A stretch of DNA of 59,599 nucleotides from an uncultured Oscillospiraceae bacterium (GTDB lineage Bacteria; Bacillota; Clostridia; Oscillospirales; Oscillospiraceae), in assembly GCA_934597255.1 (NCBI GenBank), contig CAKTQV010000012.1, positions 1-59,599 on the forward strand. The letters are read 5' to 3'. The translations under genes and the position numbers were made by a program. The notes under the pieces are model-generated. The model did no database searches. It was not told where the DNA came from and worked only from the letters and a program-made list of their open reading frames with translations. Below, in pieces: positions 34,285-42,490 of this stretch (the first letter of the stretch is position 1; each line of letters begins with the position of its first letter).

Positions 34285-36297
34285 TCAGCGCTTCTTCCTA
34301 AGAACAAGTATAAGCGCGACAGCCAGAGCCGTCACCGTGAGGCCGATGGCCGGGAAGAGCCAGTTGCCGCTGCCGCCGGTCTGGGGCAGGTCGAAGCCTT
34401 TGGTGTTCACCACGGTCAGCGGCGCAAAGGCATTGATCGAGCTCTCATCCGCTTTCATGCTCACAGCGTTGCCGTCCACGGCTGCATCCGCCGCCAGGAG
34501 CTTGTGCATGAGATACTTCTGCTCGCCGGTGTAGCGCGCATCGTTCTGTACCACGCCGAGAGCGTCGGCATCATACACGGAGCACATATCGGATTCGGCG
34601 GTGCGGATTACAATGTCGATATCGTCCTTCAGCAGTGTGTAGTGCTTGTCCGTCTGTACCTCGGTGAGCGTGTAGCTGTCGTCCTCCAGACCCTTGATCT
34701 CCACCTTGCCGGCGGCGGTCGGCACAAAGTGCGTCGCGTCCGATTCATCCGTCACATGGCCGGTCACATAGTAGACGCCATCCACCAGCTTGGCGGTCAC
34801 AAAGTAATCGTCACTCTTGTTCTTGAGAACAAACTCGACTCTGGCGAAATTGCCGTTGTCGTCGGAGAAGAGCTTCGTCAGGTCAATGCCGTAGCTGAAC
34901 ACGTGGCAATCGTCGATGAGAAGGTCGATATAATTGCTGTTGCTGCGTTGCCAAGAGAGGACGACGCTGTTGCTGTTGCCGTCGTCGCCGTAGACCATGT
35001 CGTCGCTGCTCTGCAGGGTGGCGGAATAGGTGACACGCATGGTGCAGTCGGAGTAGCCGGCGTTGACCATGCCGGGGGCGGTGTAAACGAGCATGCTTGT
35101 GTTGATTTCATTAAGCCCGGCGGCGGTCATTTCGATGGTCATAGTGCTGCCGTCCGCGCTGTAGTTGACGCAGAATTTGGCCGTGCCGTCGCTGCTCGTC
35201 CATGTGGTGAGCTTGTTGGTGCAGTCTGCGTCCGAATAAAACTCGATGACAACATCGTCCCGGTTATAGCTCAGTCCCTTGGCGAGCGTATCCCGGAACG
35301 AGAACAGCGTGAGATACGAGGCTTCGGAGGTGATGGACGGCATGGTGCAGATGTATTGATACTCCACCACATCCCCGTCCGAGGCAGTGGCAGTGTGAGC
35401 ATAGCCATCGTAGATATCGCTGCTGCCGAGGTTGTGGCCGGTGTCGGCCTTGGCCTCGCGGACGGTCTTTTCCAGGCTGGGGATGCCGGTCTGGTTCTTG
35501 GGATAGAGGGTGAGGTCATAGAGCCATTGCTCACCGCCGTTGGAGGCGTTGCTGCCGTCCACGGAGGTCATGGGAAGCGATACGAAGAACGGCGCGGTGG
35601 TGGAGGTCACCATTTCGGGAACGGCGGTCTCCACGATGAGATACAGGCCCAGCGGCAGCTCCGATGCGGAGGTGTAGCCGTAGCTGTCCGTCTCGGTCAT
35701 GGTCGTGCCGCCGTTGTCGGCGACATAGTGTTCAAGAGCGTTTTTAACGGTGGTAGCGTTGGCCGCAAGGGACGTGGCAAGCGCGTCGATAAGTGTGTCG
35801 GACTGATAGTAATACGTCGTGCTGCTTACGGCGGTGTCCGCGGGCGTATAGCGGTTGGCGGTAGTCAGCCCGATGGCGGACAGGAGCGTGTCGGTGGCTG
35901 CGTTGGCGGGGATGCCGTACAGCAGCTCCACATGGGACGCACCGTTTTCGGTCGCAGTGTAGGTGTGGATGTCGGCCACGCGGAGATAGGTGAACTCCAC
36001 GCCCTTGATGGCGTAGCCGTAGGCTTTCTCGCCGTTGCCCAGATCAGAAACACGGCTGGAATTGCCCAGCACTGCCTCCACGCCAGAGCTGTCCTTTACT
36101 CCCGTCGAGACATATGAGCCGTCCCAAACGCCGTCCTTCTCGGCGCTTGTCAGGTCATATTTGTAGATGTCGATGGAACCGACGCGACTGGGGTCGATGG
36201 TGGCTGTATCAACCGTAGCGGCAAAGGCGCTCATGCCAAGGCCGAGCAGAGTTGCCAGCAGGAGTGTGCAGGAGAGAATTGTTTTGAGAGCTTTCAT
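34285..36297 (-). CDS. LPXTG pilus backbone subunit (SpaH/EbpB-like)
   Basis: 670 aa. Signal peptide (residues 1-26), isopeptide-forming Cna-type modules, the pilin motif LYDLTLYPKNQT near residue 260 whose Lys is the polymerisation nucleophile, a C-terminal Cna-B-like domain (VEFVLKNKSDDYFVTAKL to YTLTEVQTDKHYTL), the sorting signal LPQTGG and a membrane tail ending LRKKR. The class C sortases encoded downstream should polymerise it. Its ATG overlaps the adhesin stop by 4 nt. Confidence 0.92.
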   Translation of the reverse strand: MKALKTILSCTLLLATLLGLGMSAFAATVDTATIDPSRVGSIDIYKYDLTSAEKDGVWDGSYVSTGVKDSSGVEAVLGNSSRVSDLGNGEKAYGYAIKGVEFTYLRVADIHTYTATENGASHVELLYGIPANAATDTLLSAIGLTTANRYTPADTAVSSTTYYYQSDTLIDALATSLAANATTVKNALEHYVADNGGTTMTETDSYGYTSASELPLGLYLIVETAVPEMVTSTTAPFFVSLPMTSVDGSNASNGGEQWLYDLTLYPKNQTGIPSLEKTVREAKADTGHNLGSSDIYDGYAHTATASDGDVVEYQYICTMPSITSEASYLTLFSFRDTLAKGLSYNRDDVVIEFYSDADCTNKLTTWTSSDGTAKFCVNYSADGSTMTIEMTAAGLNEINTSMLVYTAPGMVNAGYSDCTMRVTYSATLQSSDDMVYGDDGNSNSVVLSWQRSNSNYIDLLIDDCHVFSYGIDLTKLFSDDNGNFARVEFVLKNKSDDYFVTAKLVDGVYYVTGHVTDESDATHFVPTAAGKVEIKGLEDDSYTLTEVQTDKHYTLLKDDIDIVIRTAESDMCSVYDADALGVVQNDARYTGEQKYLMHKLLAADAAVDGNAVSMKADESSINAFAPLTVVNTKGFDLPQTGGSGNWLFPAIGLTVTALAVALILVLRKKR

Positions 36298-38087
36298 TTG
36301 CGGATTTTCCTTTCGTAAGTAATGATATAAAACAAGCTCGCTGCAATTGGCGGCCCAAAAAGGGTCATGCCGAATGCCGCGAGCGTAAAGCCGGTGCCGC
36401 CGGTCATGGGCAGCGTGAATGGTACGCCAGGGTCGATGGGCAGTTTCTCATCGCCCTTGATGGACATATATACATAGGTCGGAGAGCCGGAATCTTCCCA
36501 GTTGGTGATAATGGGCTGCCAGCCTATGCCGAGATAGCGGATGCTGTCATAGATAGAGATATAGGTTGTGCCGCTGCGGGTAGGCGTCAGCACCTTGACG
36601 AGAATAACCTCTGCCTTAGCCAGTGCCTCCTTAGTGGCGGTTATGGTGAGATCTGCGCCGGATGCGGAAAAACTTATACCGTCGATAGCATTGCCGCTGT
36701 CGTCCACGGCGGTAAAGGTATAGTAATCGTGCAGATAGCTGTTGCCCGAATACCATGTGGAGGCGGCGCAGGAACTCGTGTCCGTCAGGGTGGAACTGTA
36801 AGTGTCATCGGCGGCATTGTAGGTCAGAACGATAGGTTCTGCATAGGCTGCGGCGGGACTGTCGTAAGTGAAGCTGGGCTTTTCGCCGTGAATCCACATG
36901 GCATCGCGGATCTTGGAAACGGTCGTCCAGCAATCGTCATAGTATGCATCGTAGAGGTGCATACTGTCATAAATGCTGCCGGTCCCACGGCCATACTCAT
37001 CCATCTGCTGGTGCATGATAGACCAGACGACACATTGAACGGCACTGTACGCACCGTCTCCCCCGTTGAGAGAGCGATAATACTCGCCGTACATAAGGGC
37101 TTTGGCCAAGCCGCGTCGCTGCCCTTCACTCAGACTGTTCCATTTGTCCTCGCCGTCGCTCCGTACCCATTTGTTCTGGGGGTATACGCTGCGCGCAGAC
37201 AAGCAGTAGCTGTAATAATAAGCATCCATCCAGCTGGAATAGAAATAACCCACGTGGAGCGTACTGGAAATATACGTTGCAGACACATCCCCGAAGGGAC
37301 TGCCGATATAAACGGGGCCGAGGGTGCCGGTGGCTGTGCCGCGATAAACGTAGGCGTCTCCCCATGTGCCATAGCTGAATCCAGCACTATCATCGGTGGT
37401 AAGACTGGACTGCATGAGTGCGGGACAGTCAGTTGTGATTTTATCCGACAAGCCCGCGTCCGCGAGGATAGATGTGACTGCTATACCGTCCGGCCGTCCG
37501 CTGGATTCAATAATACTCATATCCTCACCATAGCGGACAGCATAGCAGGCGGAGCCGACGACTCCGTTTTCTTCTTCCAACGTATAGGTTACGGCCTTTT
37601 GAAGAAGTTCCAAGTACGACATACCGACGGATTTGGCTAGCACTGCGTTCACCTTGGCTTTTGCATCGGAGGAGAGATGGGGCCAATCTATGGCAGAGAA
37701 AACGATCTGCTCATAGTTGTCATGGTTGACCTCGGAATAGATATACGGAAAAGATGCGTCCAGTTCCAGATACTCCGAATCACCGGGCATGAGGTAATAG
37801 TTTACATAATTTCTTGCGGTGTATACGTTATCGGCTTCCGCCGCTGGAGCTTCTTCGGTTTCTGTTATGGTTTCGTTGGACGGTTCCTCAAGAGAGTGCT
37901 CGGCAGGGGCGCTTTTTTCAATAGTGATGGCTGCGTTGCTTGATTCCTCCGTCGGGCTTTTTGTTTCCTCGGTGGTTTCGACAATCTCCCTGGAGCTTTC
38001 GTATTCCTCTTGCGCGGCGAATGCTATGTGGCTCATGATGAGAAGGCATACGAACAGCAGCACAAGACTTCGTTTGAATGCTTTCAA
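36294..38087 (-). CDS. LPXTG thioester-domain adhesin, probable pilus tip
   Basis: 597 aa from a TTG start (38087) that follows GAGGTAAGTCAC; the resulting N terminus MKAFKRSLVLLFVCLL is a normal signal peptide and resembles that of the pilin. An acidic Glu/Thr/Ser-rich stalk (residues 25-90) leads a thioester-type domain: Cys295 in SYCLSARS and Gln351 in AVQCVVWSIMHQ are placed as in TQXA/Cys-Gln domains that bind host surfaces covalently. It ends with LPMTGG, a membrane helix and YERKIRK. First gene of the pilin operon, behind a structured leader. Confidence 0.85.
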   Translation of the reverse strand: MKAFKRSLVLLFVCLLIMSHIAFAAQEEYESSREIVETTEETKSPTEESSNAAITIEKSAPAEHSLEEPSNETITETEEAPAAEADNVYTARNYVNYYLMPGDSEYLELDASFPYIYSEVNHDNYEQIVFSAIDWPHLSSDAKAKVNAVLAKSVGMSYLELLQKAVTYTLEEENGVVGSACYAVRYGEDMSIIESSGRPDGIAVTSILADAGLSDKITTDCPALMQSSLTTDDSAGFSYGTWGDAYVYRGTATGTLGPVYIGSPFGDVSATYISSTLHVGYFYSSWMDAYYYSYCLSARSVYPQNKWVRSDGEDKWNSLSEGQRRGLAKALMYGEYYRSLNGGDGAYSAVQCVVWSIMHQQMDEYGRGTGSIYDSMHLYDAYYDDCWTTVSKIRDAMWIHGEKPSFTYDSPAAAYAEPIVLTYNAADDTYSSTLTDTSSCAASTWYSGNSYLHDYYTFTAVDDSGNAIDGISFSASGADLTITATKEALAKAEVILVKVLTPTRSGTTYISIYDSIRYLGIGWQPIITNWEDSGSPTYVYMSIKGDEKLPIDPGVPFTLPMTGGTGFTLAAFGMTLFGPPIAASLFYIITYERKIRK

Positions 38088-38159
38088 GTGACTTACCTCG
38101 TTTCTATTGAATTTATAGGGATGCGGATATGGGGAAACAGCCATATCCCCGCCTCTAAA

Positions 38160-38477
38160 GAGAAGACGGCCATACCGACCTGCGATACAGCCGTCTTTCA
38201 TGTAAATTTGCGCCGGTCGTATTTGCCACGCACCCCGACCGAGGGACCGAGTATAAGTCGTCCTGGAGGACTGTCCCAGCCCCGCCGCGTCGATTTCCGA
38301 ATGCGGCAGGGCTCCCCCTCAAGTCAGTGGGAGGCCGTAGCAGAGGGTCACCTATCTTCTGCGCTGTCATGGCGACCGGAGATTCCATCCTCCGGCTCAA
38401 GGCCGCGTGGATCGCTCGAGGCTGTCCCTGTCATCGCGCCGCCGCTTTGCTCGCTGGGCATTTGGCCCACGCAGAGA
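38160..38477 (-). ncRNA. long structured leader RNA or small RNA upstream of the pilin operon (unidentified)
   Basis: About 315 nt, non-coding on both strands, with dense pairing on the minus strand: TGGGC/GCCCA, GCGTGG/CCACGC enclosing a subdomain, CCGGAG/CTCCGG, GCAGA/TCTGC, CTCCC/GGGAG, GCCCTGCCGC/GCGGCGGGGC, GTCC-TCCA-GGAC inside GGGAC/GTCCC, and CGGTCG/CGACCG. It starts just after a promoter and ends in a GACGGC/GCCGTC hairpin with CTTCTCTTT at 38163-38197, a possible attenuator. It fits no riboswitch class I know by eye. Confidence 0.55.
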
Positions 38478-38481
38478 TGTA

Positions 38482-38509
38482 CTTATAACGGTGTATATTT
38501 GCTTTTCAA
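38482..38509 (-). promoter_or_regulatory. promoter of the structured leader
   Basis: TTGAAA (38504-38509), 16-nt spacer, TATAAG (38482-38487) on the minus strand. Confidence 0.55.
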
Positions 38510-38543
38510 GGTGCGGACGTATGCGCTCGTTGGCGCAGTACGG

Positions 38544-38795
38544 TCAACGAGGCAGAGAAAAGGTATCCAGAATGCTTTGCATGATCGGTTGATCCTCCAA
38601 TGCTAATTTGGGAAAAAGCCTGCGCAGCAAAGCCTCCTGTCTCTCGCTCATGAAGAGCCGATTGAGATACCATCCCTCTGCGGCATGAATACCGGAGTAA
38701 TACCTGCCTCGTATGGAAGTGATCGGGTAGGAACATTCCAGAAGCGCTATATCGCGTCGGACTGTTCTTTCACTGATGTGAAATTCGTTTGCCAA
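38544..38795 (-). CDS. small HTH regulator (DeoR/WYL-type N-terminal domain)
   Basis: At least 83 aa from a TTG. Homology extends upstream in the same frame (RRQQVLEYISIHRHVHIQE before LANEFHISERTVRRDIALL), giving a complete DeoR-like winged helix, but no ATG, GTG or TTG is available there; the best-placed codon is an ATA at 38870 behind GGGGTGGTGAG. The gene may use a rare start or may have lost its ATG. No sensor domain follows. It sits immediately upstream of the pilin leader and could regulate it. Confidence 0.6.
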   Translation of the reverse strand: MANEFHISERTVRRDIALLECSYPITSIRGRYYSGIHAAEGWYLNRLFMSERQEALLRRLFPKLALEDQPIMQSILDTFSLPR

Positions 38796-38870
38796 TTCTT
38801 GAATATGTACATGGCGATGGATGCTAATGTACTCAAGGACCTGCTGCCTTCGTTCGGTTGCGCTCTGTAT

Positions 38871-39148
38871 ATTCTCACCACCCCGCCTTCGTTGTTTGGA
38901 GTATAAAAGTTAATCCGGTCACCTAATGGCCACTTAAAATCTTTTTTAAGAAGAAATTTTGAGAAAATGCGTATAAAAAAACATGGCTGCTGCAGCCATG
39001 TTTTGGTAGAAAATGGGCGGTTCTTGGTGCTTAGATAATATGTGTAAAGGAAAATACGAAGGGAACGCTGATGCAGGGAGGCGTCTCGTTCAGCTAATAT
39101 AAGAGTTTCATCGACGAGCGATGTGAGACTTTATGGATTTCCAGATAT
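38871..39148. other. intergenic stretch with a terminator-like palindrome
   Basis: No gene seen. At 38975-39004 there is AAAACATGGCTGCTGCAGCCATGTTTT, given here as AAAACATGGCTGC and its exact inverted copy, a bidirectional terminator shape with no gene ending beside it. Confidence 0.5.
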
Positions 39149-39197
39149 TAAAACACCACACCCGATCCATAGCAGATTGGGTGTGGCGCTTTGTTTT
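39149..39197 (-). terminator. terminator of the DUF6147-like gene
   Basis: Minus-strand CGCCACACCC-AAT ... ATC-GGGTGTGGTG followed by TTTTAAT. Confidence 0.75.
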
Positions 39198-39211
39198 CAA
39201 TACTTAAATGC

Positions 39212-39637
39212 TTAATAGTATACGGAATTTGAGTAGCTGGTTACCTGCTCTACGAAGCTGCCGGAGGAAGTGCTTACCGACGCAACAAGCTTGACCCGGT
39301 AATAGTAGCCATGGGTGACGTAGTAGGACTTGCTCAGACTGGAGCTGCCTGTACCTGATGTAGCCCACGAGGTAACATATGTCCAAGAGCCATCTGTGAG
39401 CCGCTGGAGCGTCATGGTAAGAGTAAAGCTGTTTGTGGACGGCGTGACCTTTATGTAGCCGTAGCACTCGGCTTTTCCGCTGCTGGTTATGGAGAGGTTC
39501 GCTGCAATTGAGCTCACACTCTTATAGTACGGGGAAATCCCCGGTTCAGACGGCGCGTTGGCTGCGGCTGCCGGAAGTGTAAAAAGCATGGATGCAAGCA
39601 GCAGCGCCGCAATAAGGGGCGTGGTTTTTCGTTTCAT
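39212..39637 (-). CDS. small secreted protein, DUF6147-like
   Basis: 141 aa. Signal peptide (residues 1-25, PAAAAN), then a beta-rich domain of about 110 residues rich in Ser, Thr and Tyr (LTMTLQRLTDGSWTYVTSW, YYVTHGYYYRVKLVASVST). The DUF6147 name is from memory of the family's look and is tentative. AAAAAGGAGAAAAAAG precedes the ATG. Upstream it shares a bipartite motif with the sigma factor gene at 40426-41016, suggesting it is a target of that regulatory system. Confidence 0.7.
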   Translation of the reverse strand: MKRKTTPLIAALLLASMLFTLPAAAANAPSEPGISPYYKSVSSIAANLSITSSGKAECYGYIKVTPSTNSFTLTMTLQRLTDGSWTYVTSWATSGTGSSSLSKSYYVTHGYYYRVKLVASVSTSSGSFVEQVTSYSNSVYY

Positions 39638-39679
39638 CTTTTTTCTCCTTTTTCGTTTTTGGGGGATAAACTATAAAAC

Positions 39680-39707
39680 GAAACGCACAACATCCAGAAT
39701 CGAAACA
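39680..39707 (-). promoter_or_regulatory. bipartite motif upstream of the secreted-protein gene
   Basis: Minus-strand TGTTTCGA, 12 bases, TGCGTTTC. The same two boxes with the same spacing occur upstream of the sigma factor gene at 41086-41113. Confidence 0.5.
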
Positions 39708-39710
39708 CAC

Positions 39711-40460
39711 CTACTCAAAATTTAAATCATTCGCTATAGCCTTCAACTCCTCCACGCTCAGGTCTGTCGCATACAGATAGATCATCAGGCCCTGATCCTC
39801 CTCTGCCCATGCGATGCTCAAAAGTCCATCCTTATCTACTACGATGGCGGTGTAGCCGTGGATCATCGTCTCCTCGTAGTAGTCCGGATCCTCGATGTCA
39901 AAGGAAGCGGAAAATGCCTCGCCCATCTTTATGCTAGTCAGTTCGAGCTCCTCACCGGCTTGATTGGTATAGGTTGTGGTCACACGGTAAGCATCCGTTT
40001 CAATATTCGATACATTGTATCCCTCCGGCAGCTGCCGGATAAAGGCCGCTACATCCGGCTTGTCCTCCGTGTTGAGCCAGTCGGAACCCGACTCGCTCTG
40101 CCATGTAGCAGCTTCCTCAGTGAAGGACAGCAGCAAATTCAGCGCTCCTGCGCGGAGTGCCGGAGAGACGGCAAAGGCCGTTGTGAGCAGTGCCAGCATC
40201 AGCACTGCGGCGATCGCCAAACGCCCGACGGCGCGCCCTATGCCTTTCGTGGATACTTTGTACTTACGGCGGAGAACTTCCCGGCGAATGGTTTGAAGAC
40301 AGCGCCGGTTAACCGCCTCCGGCACGGCCGCCGCGGGGTCTTCTTTCAGCGTTTCATTTTCCCGGATGAGCCGTTCACCTTCCTGCTGTGCCAGATCATC
40401 CATCAGCAGGGCAAACAGCGCGTCTTCATAATTTTCCCGTAGTTTGTTCCGATTTGCCAT
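39711..40460 (-). CDS. DUF4367 membrane protein, probable anti-sigma factor
   Basis: 249 aa. Cytoplasmic N-terminal 80 residues (YEDALFALLMDDLAQQEGER), one membrane helix (residues 83-100, LAIAAVLMLALLTTAFAV) and an extracytoplasmic DUF4367 domain (LPEGYNVSNIETDAYRVTTTY, GYTAIVVDKDGLLSIAW). This membrane topology and the 35-nt overlap with an upstream sigma factor gene are typical of sigma/anti-sigma pairs. The ATG at 40460 has GAAGAGGATG upstream and is preferred to one 9 nt earlier. Confidence 0.82.
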   Translation of the reverse strand: MANRNKLRENYEDALFALLMDDLAQQEGERLIRENETLKEDPAAAVPEAVNRRCLQTIRREVLRRKYKVSTKGIGRAVGRLAIAAVLMLALLTTAFAVSPALRAGALNLLLSFTEEAATWQSESGSDWLNTEDKPDVAAFIRQLPEGYNVSNIETDAYRVTTTYTNQAGEELELTSIKMGEAFSASFDIEDPDYYEETMIHGYTAIVVDKDGLLSIAWAEEDQGLMIYLYATDLSVEELKAIANDLNFE

Positions 40461-41016
40461 GACTTTCATCCTCTTCCCGCATTTTATTCAGTGCGTTTCT
40501 CCGCGCTCTCGTCAACTTCATTCGTATGCTGTCTGGCTTACAGCCTATGATCTGGGCCAACTCCGCGTCTGACAGCTCCATAAGGTATTTTCCACTGAGC
40601 AGAAGCTGATCTCCCTCCGAAAGCAGCGGCCATATCCGCTTCAGAGCGGATATCTGATCCCGCAGAACGACGACCTCATCCAGAGAGGGCGAATTATCTG
40701 GAAGCAAGATCTCCACATCCTCCGGCCACGGCTGCGCGTGCTTTTGAATGATGGTGAGGTGCTTCCGATAGTTTATCGCAATGTTCCTAATAAGTATAAC
40801 AACAAACGGGACCAAAGCGCAACGCTCACGATCCCGCAGACGGCTGACGTTCTTGACCAGCTGTACCAGTGCCTCCTGCACGATGTCCTCTTTGTCATGG
40901 GCATTTGTTGTGTATTTCCCGGCCACAGAAAACATCAGCCGGTGATATTCCTGATAGAGACCGACAAGAAACTCATGGTCGTCCGGCTCCGTGTAGGTCA
41001 AAGCCAAAAGAAGCAT
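40426..41016 (-). CDS. sigma-70 family alternative sigma factor
   Basis: 196 aa. Region 2 (FLVGLYQEYHRLMFSVAGKY, DKEDIVQEALVQLVKNV) and region 4 HTH (LSDAELAQIIGCKPDSIRMKLTRAR) are present, with no region 3 or other domain, so ECF-like. Paired with the DUF4367 protein. A GAACTGCG run and a weak ribosome-binding site precede the ATG. Three 20-bp-spaced boxes upstream suggest autoregulation. Confidence 0.88.
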   Translation of the reverse strand: MLLLALTYTEPDDHEFLVGLYQEYHRLMFSVAGKYTTNAHDKEDIVQEALVQLVKNVSRLRDRERCALVPFVVILIRNIAINYRKHLTIIQKHAQPWPEDVEILLPDNSPSLDEVVVLRDQISALKRIWPLLSEGDQLLLSGKYLMELSDAELAQIIGCKPDSIRMKLTRARRNALNKMREEDESHGKSEQTTGKL

Positions 41017-41060
41017 CGCAGTTCTCCCTTTGAGCCAAGCGGCTCATCTTTGCACATATT

Positions 41061-41113
41061 TATAGGAAACGCAGAAGCAATATAGGAAACGCAAAAACAA
41101 AAAAGTCGAAACA
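41061..41113 (-). promoter_or_regulatory. iterated boxes upstream of the sigma factor gene
   Basis: On the minus strand TGTTTCGA (41106-41113), TGCGTTTC (41086-41093) and TGCGTTTC (41066-41073), each separated by 12 bases, that is a 20-bp period. The last two are parts of the 13-base direct repeat TGCGTTTCCTATA. Confidence 0.55.
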
Positions 41114-41282
41114 CCGCGAATTATCTCAACTTTTAGAATAATGATACTACAAAAAATAATTTTAGTAAAACTAAAACTAATGTCAATATTGCGCCGATAA
41201 ATATGGGAAAATTGTTTATACAAAGCTAGCGAGTGGTAAATATACTATATTATGCATAAAACTTTTATACACAGGTGGTTTT

Positions 41283-41672
41283 ATGGCGAGTTTTGGCGAA
41301 CTTCTGTCCGAGTTGAGAAAAGACCGACATATGACACAAAAGGATCTGGCGAAAATTCTGCATGTGTCGGTCGGCACGATTTCCAATTATGAGAAAGACG
41401 TTCACCTGCCGGATGTGGATAAGCTGGTAGATATTGCAGACTTCTTTGACGTAACGGCTGACTATCTGCTGTCGCGGACCGATTCCAATATGTCGCCGTC
41501 TGTTTTACAGACCATTGTTCTGGATGGAAGGCCGATTCGGGAGGTTCTGCAGATGATGCAGTCGCTATCAAGCGAGCAACAGCGTGCGCTTCTCATCGTT
41601 TTAGACGATATGTATCTGGCGGCTACAGCAGCCCGAAATTCACGTTATAACACAAAGGCTAAAGGCATATGA
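41283..41672 (+). CDS. XRE-family transcriptional regulator
   Basis: 129 aa. The N-terminal HTH (LLSELRKDRHMTQKDLAKILHVSVGTISNYEKDVHLP) is canonical. The C-terminal 55 residues (LQTIVLDGRPIREVLQMMQSL) are a helical part of unknown function. AGGTGG lies upstream of the ATG. It overlaps the sigma factor gene by 4 nt and is divergent from the other sigma module. Confidence 0.88.
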   Translation: MASFGELLSELRKDRHMTQKDLAKILHVSVGTISNYEKDVHLPDVDKLVDIADFFDVTADYLLSRTDSNMSPSVLQTIVLDGRPIREVLQMMQSLSSEQQRALLIVLDDMYLAATAARNSRYNTKAKGI

Positions 41673-42232
41673 TCCCACTTGTAATTTTAGCTATTGAGGA
41701 TGAGGACGATCGCTCGTTTATGACGGCACTTTTCCTAAATTACGAGCGGTTGCTGTATTCGGAGATCCGGAAGCTGATCAGCGATTCGTGGGCGGTGGAA
41801 GATATCCTTCAGTCAACCCTTGTCAAGCTGATCGGCAAGATCCCTCTGCTCCGGACATTGGATGAACGGTCATTGGTGAACTATATCATCACGGCAGCCA
41901 AAAATACCGCAAGATCTCTATTGCGGCGTGTCCCCAGAGAGAAGTTGCCCTCGGTGGACGATGAGGAGTTTGCTGGTGGAGTGTTGAGCGATGGCGTTTC
42001 TGCGGAGGACGTGTTGATTCGGGTGGAAAGTGTAAGACGGTTGGCAGACGTTTGGCCGCTGCTGGACGAAAGGAGCCAGTATCTTTTAGAGGCAAAATAC
42101 ATACTTAAGATGGAATCACAGGAGATTGCTGCCCAACTTGGCATAAAGCCGGACAGCGTAAGGGTGGAGTTGTCACGCGCCCGAAAAAGAGCGCAGAGAC
42201 TTTTGACAGACACGCTCGGAGATAACATCTGA
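41669..42232 (+). CDS. sigma-70 family alternative sigma factor
   Basis: 187 aa. Region 2 around FLNYERLLYSEIRKLISDSWAVEDILQST and region 4 around MESQEIAAQLGIKPDSVRVELSRAR, ECF-like architecture. It is related in form to the sigma factor encoded divergently at 40426-41016. Coupled to the XRE regulator; no membrane anti-sigma protein is encoded with it, so the XRE protein may be its control. Terminator directly downstream. Confidence 0.86.
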   Translation: MIPLVILAIEDEDDRSFMTALFLNYERLLYSEIRKLISDSWAVEDILQSTLVKLIGKIPLLRTLDERSLVNYIITAAKNTARSLLRRVPREKLPSVDDEEFAGGVLSDGVSAEDVLIRVESVRRLADVWPLLDERSQYLLEAKYILKMESQEIAAQLGIKPDSVRVELSRARKRAQRLLTDTLGDNI

Positions 42233-42247
42233 CTTGATAAAGAAGCA

Positions 42248-42370
42248 GTGCGTATTCCTGGCTTTTCAGTCTGGGATACGCACTTTTTTTGTTGCACCTT
42301 AGGGGAGTTGGTTGTTGTTAATAAGTAGAAGGGCAAAACAGCGTCGGCTGCTTTCGCTCCTCGATCTCTT
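42248..42370 (+). repeat. leader repeat, copy 1 (terminator plus conserved 80-bp segment)
   Basis: About 90% identical to 44230-44350. It begins with a GTGCGTAT/ATACGCAC terminator hairpin and T run, then GTTGCACCTT, GGTTGTTGTTAATAAGTAG, GGGCAAAACA and CCTCGATCTCTT in the same order. It lies upstream of a secreted-protein gene, as does copy 2. Confidence 0.8.
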
Positions 42371-42490
42371 TCGGTTCCCCGCTTTCTGAACGAATCATCT
42401 GACACGAACTGGAGGTGTTTCCAATGTCCTGAAAGCGACGAACAAAAAGGATTCCCCAATATATATTGTGAAATTACAAAGGAGGCTTCC

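Noticed and set aside
38160..38477. Cobalamin, c-di-GMP, lysine, T-box, SRP or RNase P RNA for the pilin leader
   Set aside because: Checked by eye for the B12 box, the c-di-GMP-I and -II cores, lysine-riboswitch core, T-box, SRP apical loop and RNase P core; none fits.
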